From: a bacterium
Lineage (GTDB): Bacteria; Ratteibacteria; UBA8468; B48-G9; JAFGKM01
DNA length: 53,398 nt
NCBI GenBank assembly: GCA_035370465.1
Contig: DAOOVW010000003.1
Coordinates: 1-53,398 of the forward strand
Reading direction: 5' to 3'
A program made the position numbers and the translations under genes. Positions within the stretch are counted from its first letter, which is position 1; every line of letters begins with the position of its first letter. Below, in pieces: positions 42,950 through 52,618 of this stretch. The notes beneath the pieces were generated by a model. That model ran no database searches and was not told the origin of the DNA. It saw nothing but the letters and a program-made list of their open reading frames with translations.

Positions 42950-45835
42950 TTATATCTCTATCTCTGAATAATTTATACTATTTTTCTTAGATATTAATGT
43001 TTTTATTTTTTCTGGTAAATAACCAAATTTATCTTCTATTTCTTCAATAAACTTACTCTTTTCTTCTTCTGTTTTTATTTCACTTAATTTTTTATATATG
43101 TAGAATCTAAATGATGGGAAGGGTGCAAAATCATCTGGCAAAATAAATGGAAATTCAACCTCTTCTGGTTGCTTTACTTCCTGCCCTTTTATTTCTCCCA
43201 TTACTTCTCTCCAGAACCTGCAATAAAGGTTAAATCCAACCATGTCAATAAATCCATGTTGTTGCTTCCCTAAAATATTTCCTGCTCCTCTAATTTCAAG
43301 GTCTTTTAAAGCAATTTTATATCCACTACCAGGACTATTTAATTTCTGTAATGCATCTATTCTCTTTCTTAAATTTTCGTTTAATGGAATATGTTTCGGA
43401 ATAAAAAAGTAAGCATAAGCGCGCCATTTATATCTTCCTACTCTACCTCTCAATTGATAAAGGTCAGAAAGTCCATATCTTGTTATATCATCAACTATTA
43501 AAGTATTTGCTCCTGGTATATCAAGCCCATTTTCAACAATACTTGTTGCAACAAGAACATCTATTTCTCCCTTTGAGAAAGACCTCATAATTTCTGAAAG
43601 TTTCTCTGGTTTTAATTTCCCATGAGCAACTTCAACTTTACTTTCAGGGACAAGTTTCTTAATTTTCTCTTTTACTTTTTCAATATCATATACATAGTTA
43701 TGAAGATAAAATGTTTGTCCTCCTCTTTCCATTTCTTTTTTTATTGCCTGCTTTACTATTCCTTCATTATATATTCCAGCATATGTTATAACTGATAATC
43801 TCCCTTCTGGTGGTGTTTCAATTAAACTTATGTCTTTCAATCCACTCAAAGACATATAAAGTGTCCTTGGAATAGGAGTTGCTGTTAAAGTTAAAACATC
43901 AACTTTTCTGAACATCGCTTTTATTTTTTCTTTATGAACAACACCAAATTTTTGCTCTTCATCAATTATCAGAAGTCCAATATCTTTAAATTTCACATCC
44001 TGCTGTAAGAGTCGGTGTGTCCCGATAATTATATCTATTTTTCCTTCTTTCAATTTATTTATTATTTCTTTTTGTTTTTTTTCAGATACAAGACGGGATA
44101 GTTGCTCAATTATCACAGGGAAATCAACAAATCTCTCAGAAAAAGTTAAATAATGCTGAAGACAAAGAACAGTTGTTGGAACTAAAACAACTACCTGTTT
44201 TCCACTTAATACGGATTTGAAAGCACACCTCATTGCTACTTCTGTTTTTCCATATCCAGAATCACCACAAATAAGTCGGTCAGTTATTTTCTCACTTTCC
44301 ATATCTTTTTTAACTTCTTCTATTGCTTTTAATTGATCTTCTGTTTCTTTATAAATAAAACTTTCTTCAAATTCATTTTCCATTTTATCGTTAGAAACAA
44401 AATTAAATCCTCTTTCTTTTTTTCTTTCTACATAAAGGGTATAAAGGTCTGATGCAAGGTCTCTAATTGAATTTTTAACTTTTTCCCTTATGTTAATCCA
44501 ATTTTTACTGCCTAATTTTGATAATTGTGGTTTCTTATCTCCAACATATTTATTAACAAACTGTATTTGTTCAATGGGTATATAAAGTTTATCTCCACCA
44601 TCATATTCACCTACAATAAATTCTTTCTTCTCCCCATCAAATTCCATCTTTTCCATTCCAACAAATTTTCCTATTCCTTCATTATAGTGAACAATATAAT
44701 CCCCTTTTTTAATTTCTTCCCATTCTGTAATATTTTGGAAATTGCGTTTTTTAAATGGGGTGTATTTTACTTTATATCTTCCAAAAATTTCATCATTGCT
44801 TATATAAGTAATATTTTCTTCTGGAATTGAGAAACTGTATGATAAATTACCTTTTAAAAATTCAATATTTGATATATCAATATTTCTCTCAATAAGTATT
44901 TCTTTAAGACGCTGGTTCTGAGATTCTGTTTGTGAGAAAATACTTATATTTTCACCAGGATAAGTGTTCCAGATAAATTGAGAACTGATTTTAAACCTAT
45001 CACCAGCAGGAAAAACATTAAAATAAAATATATTTTTATTCCTTAAAAAAGTTAATTTTTCACCAACTATATTTGATTTTTCTATTATATCCTGAATTTC
45101 TCCATTTTTTTCAATAAATTTCTCTCCTCTAATTATGAAATTTATTCCATTAACCTGGGAAATAAAACTCTCCTGTCTTTCACCAACAAAAAATTCGCTC
45201 AGAGGTAATATAGAACATTTTTCAATTTTCTCAAAAGAACTTTGATTTGAAGGATTAAATTTTCTTATTGAATTTATACGATTTCCAATAAACTCAACTC
45301 TTAAAGGGAAATCAGAAAAAGGAGGATAAAAATCAACAATTCCACCTCTTGTACTAAATGTTCCTTGAATTTCCACAACTTCTTCTTTATCATATCCAAA
45401 TTTTACAAGAATCTCTATAAAATCATCTCTTCTTATATTTTCTCCTTTTTCAACTTCTATTTTTTTAAAATTTGAGAAAGGAGGAATTTTATTTAAAATT
45501 GCAGGGAAATATGTAATTATAAGTGACTTTTTATTCTCTATTATTTCAATAATACTTTTTACTCTTTCAATATTAACTTCTGAAATTTCATCTTCTACTT
45601 TTTCATATTCAGGGAAAAAAATTACTTCTTTCTCATCTATAAAATTTAAAATATCAGAATAAAATATCATTGCTTCTTTTTCATCAGGAAGAATAACAAG
45701 AAAGTTTGAATTTGAAAATTTGAAAATATTTGATATAAGAAAAGAGAAAAAAGAGAGATTGTTCCCTACAATAGAAAAAAGGTCTCTTTTCTCAATTAAC
45801 CCCAGTATGCTATTTACCTTTTCCATCAGTTTCAT
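42950..45835 (-). CDS. mfd: Transcription-repair coupling factor Mfd
   Basis: A 961-residue SF2 translocase that removes stalled RNA polymerase and recruits UvrA. It has a UvrB-like N-terminal region (FSTRGGIVDFYP), an RNA polymerase-interaction domain (about 385-450, GDYIVHYNEGIGKFVGME), helicase motifs CGDSGYGKTEVAMR, IDEEQKFGV, LTATPIPRTLY and RGRVGRY, and a short C-terminal domain. It is shorter than the usual 1100-1150 residues, with a reduced N-terminal module. Confidence 0.94.
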   Translation of the reverse strand: MKLMEKVNSILGLIEKRDLFSIVGNNLSFFSFLISNIFKFSNSNFLVILPDEKEAMIFYSDILNFIDEKEVIFFPEYEKVEDEISEVNIERVKSIIEIIENKKSLIITYFPAILNKIPPFSNFKKIEVEKGENIRRDDFIEILVKFGYDKEEVVEIQGTFSTRGGIVDFYPPFSDFPLRVEFIGNRINSIRKFNPSNQSSFEKIEKCSILPLSEFFVGERQESFISQVNGINFIIRGEKFIEKNGEIQDIIEKSNIVGEKLTFLRNKNIFYFNVFPAGDRFKISSQFIWNTYPGENISIFSQTESQNQRLKEILIERNIDISNIEFLKGNLSYSFSIPEENITYISNDEIFGRYKVKYTPFKKRNFQNITEWEEIKKGDYIVHYNEGIGKFVGMEKMEFDGEKKEFIVGEYDGGDKLYIPIEQIQFVNKYVGDKKPQLSKLGSKNWINIREKVKNSIRDLASDLYTLYVERKKERGFNFVSNDKMENEFEESFIYKETEDQLKAIEEVKKDMESEKITDRLICGDSGYGKTEVAMRCAFKSVLSGKQVVVLVPTTVLCLQHYLTFSERFVDFPVIIEQLSRLVSEKKQKEIINKLKEGKIDIIIGTHRLLQQDVKFKDIGLLIIDEEQKFGVVHKEKIKAMFRKVDVLTLTATPIPRTLYMSLSGLKDISLIETPPEGRLSVITYAGIYNEGIVKQAIKKEMERGGQTFYLHNYVYDIEKVKEKIKKLVPESKVEVAHGKLKPEKLSEIMRSFSKGEIDVLVATSIVENGLDIPGANTLIVDDITRYGLSDLYQLRGRVGRYKWRAYAYFFIPKHIPLNENLRKRIDALQKLNSPGSGYKIALKDLEIRGAGNILGKQQHGFIDMVGFNLYCRFWREVMGEIKGQEVKQPEEVEFPFILPDDFAPFPSFRFYIYKKLSEIKTEEEKSKFIEEIEDKFGYLPEKIKTLISKKNSINYSEIEI

Positions 45836-45849
45836 TTCTCGTCCTCTTG

Positions 45850-46395
45850 CTAAAATTTTCCAGTTGACCAGATATTTCCAAAATCAAGTGTCTCTTTAAA
45901 AATTTTGTAAGTTGTTTCATCAAAAAGAACAAATCTAATTTTTTTTATTGATTTTAACTTAGGAATTTCCTCAATAACACTTTTAATAGAAACAATCGCT
46001 GCTTCTTTTGTTGGATAACCAAAAACTCCTGTTGATATTGCAGGAAAAGCAATTGACTTTAAATTTTTTCCATCAGCAATTTTTAAACAATTTTTATAAC
46101 ATTCAGCAAGTTTGGCAGCAGGACCTTTCTCCTGTAAGTAAACAGGACCAAGAGTATGTATAACATAAGAATTTGGTAAATTATAACCAAATGTTATTAC
46201 TGCCTCCCCTGTTTTTATAGGAGCAAGTTTCCTACATTCTTCATAGAGTTTTGGCCCTGCTTTTTTATGAATTGCACCTGCAATACCTCCCCCAGGAGAA
46301 AGATATGCATTTGCAGCATTAACAATAACATCAATATCTGCCTGTTCAGTAATATCCCCTCTTATAACTTCAATTTCAACATCACCTATTTTCAC
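45850..46395 (-). CDS. Macro-domain ADP-ribose-binding protein / O-acetyl-ADP-ribose deacetylase
   Basis: A 181-residue macro domain with RGDITEQ, VNAANAYLSPGGGIAGAIHKKAG (parts: VNAANAYLSPGGGIAGAI), HTLGPVY and FPAISTGVFGYP. Relatives bind or hydrolyse ADP-ribose groups. The start is GTG at 46395, preceded by GGAGGTGAATT. It lies 14 nt before mfd in the same direction. Confidence 0.9.
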   Translation of the reverse strand: MKIGDVEIEVIRGDITEQADIDVIVNAANAYLSPGGGIAGAIHKKAGPKLYEECRKLAPIKTGEAVITFGYNLPNSYVIHTLGPVYLQEKGPAAKLAECYKNCLKIADGKNLKSIAFPAISTGVFGYPTKEAAIVSIKSVIEEIPKLKSIKKIRFVLFDETTYKIFKETLDFGNIWSTGKF

Positions 46396-46434
46396 AATTC
46401 ACCTCCTTTGTACCTTTTTTGACACTAATTATTA

Positions 46435-46908
46435 TTAAAGTTTCTGAGTATAAAAGATACTTTTAACTAATTTTTGAAACCCATGTTTTATGTACATTTT
46501 TTGAGCAGGTATATTTATTTCAAGAGTTGAAACAATTGCAGTCTCCATCCCCTCTTTTCTCATTTCTTCAAGAACTTTTTTATGAAGAGAAGACCCAATA
46601 CCTTTTCCTCGAAATTCTGGTAAAACACCATTACTTCCAACTTCACCAATTTTCCTCTCAAAATCAAGGGTATAAGTTGAATACCCTATAATTTTCCCAT
46701 TAACTTCTCCAACAAACACCCAATCAATATGACTTTTACAGAAATTTTCAACTTCTCTTTTTTTATATTGATACCATTCTTTTCCAGCAATTTTCCCATA
46801 TTTTTTTTCAAGAAGTTCTGCTATTGTATAGCCATCCCATACTTTTTCAGTCATTTTCACAATTTCTTCAATATCTTCACTTCTTGCTTTTCTTATTTTT
46901 ATTTGCAT
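46435..46908 (-). CDS. GNAT-family N-acetyltransferase
   Basis: A 157-residue single GNAT domain. The N-terminal IRKARSEDIEEIVKM, the acetyl-CoA pyrophosphate loop LPEFRGKGIGSSLHKKV and the C-terminal NIPAQKMYIKHGFQKL are typical. The substrate is unknown. It is the first gene of the GNAT-macro-mfd run. A GGCGAGGCG purine-rich stretch precedes the ATG. Confidence 0.88.
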   Translation of the reverse strand: MQIKIRKARSEDIEEIVKMTEKVWDGYTIAELLEKKYGKIAGKEWYQYKKREVENFCKSHIDWVFVGEVNGKIIGYSTYTLDFERKIGEVGSNGVLPEFRGKGIGSSLHKKVLEEMRKEGMETAIVSTLEINIPAQKMYIKHGFQKLVKSIFYTQKL

Positions 46909-46960
46909 ATTCGCCTCGCCTTGTTATAATTATTTTACCTTTTATTACTTAAAAATTCAC

Positions 46961-46988
46961 TTGATAAAAAATTTTAATTATTTACTAA
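46961..46988 (+). promoter_or_regulatory. Possible promoter of the aldo/keto reductase gene
   Basis: TTGATA (46961-46966), 16 nt, TACTAA (46983-46988), followed by GGAGGAG before the ATG at 47016. Moderate match only. Confidence 0.4.
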
Positions 46989-47015
46989 AAAACTTTATAG
47001 GAGGAGAAGATAGTT

Positions 47016-48140
47016 ATGATTTACAGAAAATTTGGGAAAACTGGAATTAATGTTTCAATTCTCGGTTTCGGTGCTATGAGATTACCAATGATTGAAAAAA
47101 ATGGAGAAAAACATGTAAATGAAGAATATTCAATTGAAATTATACAGAAATCATTTTCTTATGGGGTAAATTATATTGATTCTGCTTATGGATATTGTTC
47201 AGGAGAGAGTGAAATAGTTGTTGGAAAAGCACTGAAAGGGTGGAGAGAAAAAATATATGTATCAACAAAAGTTCCTACTTATAATATTGAAAAAAGAGAT
47301 GATTATAGAAGATTTCTTGAGGAACAACTAAAAAAATTAGATGTTGATTATATTGATTTTTATCATTTCCACTTACTTGATAATACAAAATTTGAAGAAA
47401 AAGTTATTAAATTAAAACTTATAGATGAAGCAGAAAAAGCAAAAGAAGAAGGACTTATAAAACATATATCTTTTTCCTTTCACGACAAACCAGAAATTAT
47501 GAAAAAGATAATTGATACAAACTTTTTTGAAACAGTTTTATGCCAGTATAATATCCTTGATAGAAGTAATGAAGAGGCAATTGAATATGCAAGAAAGAAA
47601 GGAGTTGGAGTTGCAGTTATGGGCCCTGTTGGAGGTGGTCGACTTGAAAAAGCAGATGAACTTGTTAAATTTTTTAAAAATAAATATCATTCAAGTCCTG
47701 AAATTGCTTTAAAATTTGTTTTTTCAAATGAAAATGTCTCAATTGCTTTATCAGGAATGAATACAATTGAAATAGTAGAAGAAAATTGTAATATTGCGTC
47801 AGGTGGGAAATTTCTTGCTCAACAGGATAAAAAATTACTTGAAAAATGGATAGAAGAAAGAAAAAGAAAAAAAGAAATTCCATGTACTAATTGTAAGTAT
47901 TGTATGCCATGCCCTTTTGGTGTAGCAATTCCAGATATCTTTAATATAATGAACTATTATAAAATTTATGGACTATTTGATTATGCAAAAAAAGCATATA
48001 ACAATATTGGAAAATGGGAAAAAGATGAGAGGAAAAAAGCAAATGCCTGCGTGGAATGTGGGCAATGTGAGGAGAAATGCCCTCAGAAACTTGAAATAAG
48101 AAAATTACTTAAAGAAATACACAATACCCTTTTTAATTGA
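47016..48140 (+). CDS. Aldo/keto reductase with C-terminal ferredoxin domain
   Basis: A 374-residue protein. Residues 1-270 form an AKR barrel (KFGKTGINVSILGFGAMRLP, NYIDSAYGYCSGESE, YIDFYHFH). The C-terminal 90 residues hold CTNCKYCMPCPFGV and ACVECGQCEEKCPQ, two Cys-rich motifs consistent with iron-sulphur binding. This architecture is common in anaerobes; electrons probably pass between the cluster and the barrel site. The substrate is unknown. AGGAGGAG precedes the ATG. Confidence 0.9.
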   Translation: MIYRKFGKTGINVSILGFGAMRLPMIEKNGEKHVNEEYSIEIIQKSFSYGVNYIDSAYGYCSGESEIVVGKALKGWREKIYVSTKVPTYNIEKRDDYRRFLEEQLKKLDVDYIDFYHFHLLDNTKFEEKVIKLKLIDEAEKAKEEGLIKHISFSFHDKPEIMKKIIDTNFFETVLCQYNILDRSNEEAIEYARKKGVGVAVMGPVGGGRLEKADELVKFFKNKYHSSPEIALKFVFSNENVSIALSGMNTIEIVEENCNIASGGKFLAQQDKKLLEKWIEERKRKKEIPCTNCKYCMPCPFGVAIPDIFNIMNYYKIYGLFDYAKKAYNNIGKWEKDERKKANACVECGQCEEKCPQKLEIRKLLKEIHNTLFN

Positions 48141-48165
48141 CAGATTTACCATATTATTTCATAAT
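48137..48165 (+). promoter_or_regulatory. Promoter of the sugar isomerase-like gene
   Basis: TTGACA (48137-48142, overlapping the previous stop codon), 17 nt, CATAAT (48160-48165). The inferred start is near 48172, giving a leader of about 90 nt with GGAGG before the ATG at 48264. Confidence 0.55.
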
Positions 48166-48171
48166 ATAATT

Positions 48172-48267
48172 ATGAAGAAGTTGAGATACATAGGTAACAC
48201 CTGCCAGTTTTTTGAAAAGTTTAGGGATTTATATAAAAGCAACAATAAAAAAAGGAGGAAAAAATGA
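48172..48267 (+). CDS. Possible 31-codon leader ORF
   Basis: MKKLRYIGNTCQFFEKFRDL followed by a Lys/Arg-rich tail. Its ATG falls at the inferred transcription start, so it would be leaderless, and its TGA overlaps the isomerase ATG as ATGA. The end of the ORF also encodes the isomerase Shine-Dalgarno. It may be chance in A-rich DNA. Confidence 0.2.
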   Translation: MKKLRYIGNTCQFFEKFRDLYKSNNKKRRKK

Positions 48268-49091
48268 AATTTTCAGGAATAAGTGATGAAGCAGGACAGT
48301 CAATTGAAATGCAGATAAAAGCACATAAGGAATTAGGGTGGAAATATATGGAGTTGAGAAATGTTGATGGAGAAAATTTGACAATGGTGAGTGATGAGAA
48401 ATTTGAAGATGTTTATAGAAAAGTTAATGAAAATGGTCTTCTTGTTTCCTGTTTTGCAAGTGGTATTGCAAACTGGTCAACTAAAATTTCTGGTGATTTT
48501 ACTAAGGATGTTGATGAACTTAAAAGAGCAATACCAAGAATGAAAAAGTTCAATACAAAATTCATAAGAGTTATGTCCTGGCCCAATGATAAAGATAATC
48601 CATGGGAAGAAAAAAAATGGGGAGAAGAGGTTATAAAAAGAATGAAACAACTTTCTAAAATTGCAGAAGATGGTGGAGTAATTCTTGCTCATGAGAATTG
48701 TAGTGGTTGGGGAGGTCTATCTCCTGAAAATTCAATAAGATTATTAAAAGAGGTTAGTTCCCCTGCTTTTGTCCTCCTGTTTGATACAGGAAATGTTATT
48801 CCCCATGCAAATATGGATACATGGGATTTTTACATTAAAATTAAGCCATATATAAAATATGTCCATGTTAAGGATTATAAAGCAGATAAGAGTGGAGCGA
48901 CTTTCCCAGGAGAGGGCTCTTCAAAAGTAAAAGAAATTCTTACTGACCTTAAAAATTCAGGATATGATGGGTTCGTTTCAATTGAACCACATATTGCAAG
49001 TATAGTTCATGAAGGAAAAGTTGGAGACCCTGAATTAACTTACAGGTCATATATTGAATATGGTAGAAAATTAATGCAACTTATTAAATAA
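48264..49091 (+). CDS. Sugar phosphate isomerase/epimerase-type TIM barrel
   Basis: A 275-residue protein of the xylose isomerase-like/AP endonuclease 2 fold. FSGISDEAG, ELRNVDGEN, ILAHENCSGW, LLFDTGN and YVHVKDYKAD supply the metal-binding Glu, Asp and His residues, and FVSIEPHI the last Glu. It probably isomerises or epimerises a sugar or related hydroxy-ketone. GGAGGAAAAA precedes the ATG. It converges on the glycine-zipper gene with an 8-bp gap. Confidence 0.85.
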   Translation: MKFSGISDEAGQSIEMQIKAHKELGWKYMELRNVDGENLTMVSDEKFEDVYRKVNENGLLVSCFASGIANWSTKISGDFTKDVDELKRAIPRMKKFNTKFIRVMSWPNDKDNPWEEKKWGEEVIKRMKQLSKIAEDGGVILAHENCSGWGGLSPENSIRLLKEVSSPAFVLLFDTGNVIPHANMDTWDFYIKIKPYIKYVHVKDYKADKSGATFPGEGSSKVKEILTDLKNSGYDGFVSIEPHIASIVHEGKVGDPELTYRSYIEYGRKLMQLIK

Positions 49092-49099
49092 AATAATTT

Positions 49100-49546
49100 T
49101 TACACTTTTACTTTTCTTGTCTCTGTGGATATTAATTTACCATCTCTGAGATATTGAATGGTAACTGTTCTTTCATTTCCTTCAAGTTTACCAGGTGTTG
49201 CAATAATTTCTTCTGTAATACCATTTTCTGTTGTCCTTGAATATTTTACAGTTGTATTTAAAGTTGCTGCTTCTTTTGCTGCACGCGAAACAATATCTTC
49301 TTTTGTCTCTACAACATTGTTCTTATCCATTGAATCTCCAATTAATGCACCTGCTATAGCACCAGTAGCACCTCCAATGATAGCCCCTCTCCATGGTTTA
49401 TTTGAATCTATGATAGCACCTAAAATTCCTCCACTAATTGCTCCTATCCCTGCTCCCTTTTTACCTTTCTCAGAAGACCATTCCACGCTTGCACATCCAC
49501 TCAATAACATACCAGCAATAAGCAATACAGCAATTCCTCTCTTCAT
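49100..49546 (-). CDS. Glycine-zipper lipoprotein
   Basis: A 148-residue lipoprotein (LSGC, Cys18) with a glycine-zipper hairpin (about residues 30-70: GKKGAGIGAISGGILGAIID and RGAIIGGATGAIAGALIGD), followed by a small beta domain. It is similar to outer-membrane SlyB/YMGG-type proteins. The exact role is unknown. It is transcribed away from the following operon. Confidence 0.85.
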   Translation of the reverse strand: MKRGIAVLLIAGMLLSGCASVEWSSEKGKKGAGIGAISGGILGAIIDSNKPWRGAIIGGATGAIAGALIGDSMDKNNVVETKEDIVSRAAKEAATLNTTVKYSRTTENGITEEIIATPGKLEGNERTVTIQYLRDGKLISTETRKVKV

Positions 49547-49659
49547 TTTTACCTCCTTGTGAAAATATGGTATCGTCTCTACAAATTTATTCTACTTTTT
49601 CTATTACATTTGTCAACAGTTTTCTTTCTGTACTCAAACAGGTAAAATAATAATAAAAA

Positions 49660-50106
49660 ATGAAATTCATTGCTGATGGTATGTTAGGAGGTTTAGCAAG
49701 GTGGTTGAGATTTATTGGATATGATACATTATATTTCAATACATCACGGAAAATTGATTTTATCAGACAGGCAAAAAAAGAAGGAAGAATTGTTCTAACA
49801 AAAGATAGAAAATTATGTAGGGACTTTCCTGGACTTGTATATTTTGTAAATGGAGAAAATACATTAGAACAGTTTAAAGATGTTATTAAAAATTTTAAAA
49901 TCAGAATAAAAGAAAAGGATATATTTTCTCTTTGTTCAATCTGTAATAAGAAACTTGAAAGAATAGAAAAAGAAAAAATAAAAGGGCAGATTCCAGAATA
50001 TATTTATCTCACAAAAGAAAAATTCTCAATATGTCCTGATTGTGGAAGAATTTATTGGGATGGAGACCATTGTAAGAGAATAAAAAAAGTAATAAAAGAA
50101 ATATGA
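49660..50106 (+). CDS. Mut7-C (PIN-like) RNase domain protein with zinc ribbon
   Basis: A 148-residue protein matching Mut7-C: MKFIADGMLGGLARWLRFIG with an acidic residue of the PIN-like site, TKDRKL, and a C-terminal zinc ribbon CSICNKK...CPDCGRIYW. Mut7-C proteins are predicted RNA-processing nucleases. Its stop overlaps the next start as ATGA, so it is the first gene of the AmmeMemoRadiSam operon. Confidence 0.82.
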   Translation: MKFIADGMLGGLARWLRFIGYDTLYFNTSRKIDFIRQAKKEGRIVLTKDRKLCRDFPGLVYFVNGENTLEQFKDVIKNFKIRIKEKDIFSLCSICNKKLERIEKEKIKGQIPEYIYLTKEKFSICPDCGRIYWDGDHCKRIKKVIKEI

Positions 50107-51167
50107 AAAAAATTATTTTGATTTTTTCTTTACTTTCTATTGTTCTTATTTCCTCTCCAAAAGAAGCATTATTTTATAAAAAAATTGAAGGTAATTTTGT
50201 TCAGTGTTTTTTATGCCCAAGAAAATGTGTTATAAAGACAGGTGAATATGGTTTTTGCAGAGCAAGAAAAAACATAGACGGGACTCTTTATTCAATGGGA
50301 TATTCAAACCCATGTTCTGTTGCAATAGACCCAATGGAGAAAAAACCATTTTTTCATTTTTTGCCAGGAACAGATACATTTTCTATTGCATCTGCTGGAT
50401 GTTCATTAAGATGTAAGTTCTGCCAAAACTGGCAAATATCTCAATACTCTCCCGAAGAAACAAAAAATTTCAATCTTCCACCAGAAAAAGTTGTTGAATA
50501 TGCTAAAAAAAATAATTGCTTATCAATTGCCTATACTTATTCAGAGCCAGTGAACTTTTATGAATATATGTTTGATACATCAAAAATTGCAAAACAAAAT
50601 AAAATTAAAAATATTGTCCATACTTCTGGTTTTATAAATGCACAACCACTTGAACAATTATGTCCTTATATTGATGCAGTAAATGTTGACCTTAAAGGAT
50701 TTAATGAAGAATATTATAGAAACATCTGTCAGGGCGATTTACAGACAATTTTAAATACATTGAAAATTTTCAAAAAACATAAAATATGGATAGAAATTAC
50801 AAATCTTATTTTGCCTGGATATAATGATAAACCAGAAGAAATTGAGAAAATGTGCATATGGATAAAAGAAAATTTAGGTGATTATGTTCCTTTGCATTTT
50901 TCAAGGTTTTATCCTATGTATCAGATGAAATTTTTACCTTCAACCCCTGTTTCTACATTAGAAGAAGCATATAAGATTGCAAAAAAAGTTGGCTTGAAAT
51001 ATGTCTACATTGGAAATGTTCCTGGAACAAAATATGAAAATACATATTGTCCATATTGTGATAAACTTTTAATAAAAAGAGTTGGTTTTTCTGTTCTTGA
51101 AAATAACATTGTAAATAGTAAGTGTAAATATTGTGGTAAAAAAATTGAAGGTGTGTGGGAAAAATGA
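50103..51167 (+). CDS. amrS: AmmeMemoRadiSam radical SAM enzyme with N-terminal hydrophobic segment
   Basis: A 354-residue radical SAM protein. The cluster motif CSLRCKFC (Cys100, 104, 107) and a preceding Cys set (Cys35, 38, 42, 52) fit AmrS; a C-terminal zinc ribbon (CPYC...CKYC) is present. Homologues usually start near KEALFYKK; here the first 19 residues (MKKIILIFSLLSIVLISSP) form a signal-like segment. No internal start would remove it, and the ATG is coupled to the upstream stop. The reaction of the family is unknown to me. Radical SAM chemistry is normally cytoplasmic, so this location signal is odd. Confidence 0.85.
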   Translation: MKKIILIFSLLSIVLISSPKEALFYKKIEGNFVQCFLCPRKCVIKTGEYGFCRARKNIDGTLYSMGYSNPCSVAIDPMEKKPFFHFLPGTDTFSIASAGCSLRCKFCQNWQISQYSPEETKNFNLPPEKVVEYAKKNNCLSIAYTYSEPVNFYEYMFDTSKIAKQNKIKNIVHTSGFINAQPLEQLCPYIDAVNVDLKGFNEEYYRNICQGDLQTILNTLKIFKKHKIWIEITNLILPGYNDKPEEIEKMCIWIKENLGDYVPLHFSRFYPMYQMKFLPSTPVSTLEEAYKIAKKVGLKYVYIGNVPGTKYENTYCPYCDKLLIKRVGFSVLENNIVNSKCKYCGKKIEGVWEK

Positions 51168-52618
51168 AAAAATTTATTTTATTTTTTGTTTTAATTCCAT
51201 TTTTACTTTATTCTGAAAATGTAAGAAAACCGAATTTTGCAGGTAGTTTCTATCCCGAAAATACTGATTCTTTATCAAAAATGATAAATAATTTTCTAAA
51301 AAATGTTGATAATAAGAAGATAAAAGTGGAAAAAGATAAAATTATTGGTGTTATTGCTCCACATGCTGGCTATATTTATTCAGGGCAGGTAGCGGCATAT
51401 TCATTTAAAACACTTGAAGATATGACAAATAAAACATTTATAATTATTGGGAGAAGTCATCATGCCTATTTTAAAGAAGTTATAATTGAAGATAGGGATT
51501 TCTGGCAGACACCTCTTGGAAAAGTTGAAATAGATAAGTCACTTTTTGAAGAACTTTATGCCCAAAAACAATTTCATATAAATCATAATTTATTGGATAT
51601 TGACCATGCAATTGAAGTAGAAATTCCTTTTCTGCAAAAAGCATGTAAAAATTTCAAAATTTTCCCAATTTTGCTTGGAGACCTTGATAATGAAAATATA
51701 AATAAAATTTCTAGCATTATTTACAATGTTATTAAAAAAAGAAAGGATATAATTTTTGTTGTGAGTTCTGACCTTTCTCATTATTACCCAGAAAACATTG
51801 CAGAAGAAAAAGATAATTTATTATTTAAATATCTTAAAACAAAGGATACAAATTTAATTTATAATAAATTAAAGGAAAGAAAAGAAGTTGAAGCATGTGG
51901 AGATGCTGCAATTCTTTTATTGATGAAAATAGCAGAAAAAATTGGTTCTTACAGAATAGATGTTTTAAGTCATTCAAATTCAGGAAAAATTACTGGTGAG
52001 AAAGAAAGAGTTGTTGGTTATGGTTCAATAATTATTTTAAAAAGTGAAAAAAAGGAGGAGAATATGCTTACAAAAGAACAAAAAGAAAAACTTTTAAAAA
52101 TAGCAAGACAAACACTTGAATTTTATTTAAAAAATAAGCCATTGCCTGAAATAAAAGAAACAACCCCTGTTTTAAATGAGAAAAGAGGTGTTTTTGTTAC
52201 ATTAAAGAAAAGAGGGAATTTGAGAGGTTGTATTGGTTATATTTATCCTGTTGTACCTCTTATTGAAGGGGTAAGAAAAATGGCAATTGAGTCAGCGACA
52301 GGAGACCCAAGATTTTCACCTGTAACATATGAAGAACTACAAGATGTTGAAATAGAAATTTCTGTTTTAACTGTCCCAAAAAGAGTAAAAAGTTCAGATG
52401 AAATAGTTTTAGGTAGAGATGGAGTTATAGTTAAAAGAGGATTTAATCAGGGTGTTTTTTTACCACAGGTAGCAGATGAAACAGGATGGAGTAAAGAGGA
52501 ATTTTTAAGTCAACTTTGCTGGCAGAAAGCAGGTCTTTCTCCAGATGCATGGAAAGACCCAGAAACAGAACTTTACACTTTCCAAGCAGAAGTTTTCAGT
52601 GAAAGTGAATTTAAATGA
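51164..52618 (+). CDS. Fused Memo-AMMECR1 protein (AmrB-AmrA) with signal peptide
   Basis: A 484-residue fusion. The start ATG at 51164 overlaps the amrS stop; an upstream GTG at 51155 is less likely. Residues 1-18 are signal-like (MKKFILFFVLIPFLLYSE). Residues about 20-285 are Memo (PNFAGSFYP, APHAGYIYSGQVA, GRSHHAYF, SSDLSHYY), a metal-site fold related to extradiol dioxygenases. Residues about 300-484 are AMMECR1 (LRGCIGYI, SATGDPRFSPV, FLPQVADETGWS). It pairs with the radical SAM enzyme upstream. Confidence 0.88.
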   Translation: MKKFILFFVLIPFLLYSENVRKPNFAGSFYPENTDSLSKMINNFLKNVDNKKIKVEKDKIIGVIAPHAGYIYSGQVAAYSFKTLEDMTNKTFIIIGRSHHAYFKEVIIEDRDFWQTPLGKVEIDKSLFEELYAQKQFHINHNLLDIDHAIEVEIPFLQKACKNFKIFPILLGDLDNENINKISSIIYNVIKKRKDIIFVVSSDLSHYYPENIAEEKDNLLFKYLKTKDTNLIYNKLKERKEVEACGDAAILLLMKIAEKIGSYRIDVLSHSNSGKITGEKERVVGYGSIIILKSEKKEENMLTKEQKEKLLKIARQTLEFYLKNKPLPEIKETTPVLNEKRGVFVTLKKRGNLRGCIGYIYPVVPLIEGVRKMAIESATGDPRFSPVTYEELQDVEIEISVLTVPKRVKSSDEIVLGRDGVIVKRGFNQGVFLPQVADETGWSKEEFLSQLCWQKAGLSPDAWKDPETELYTFQAEVFSESEFK

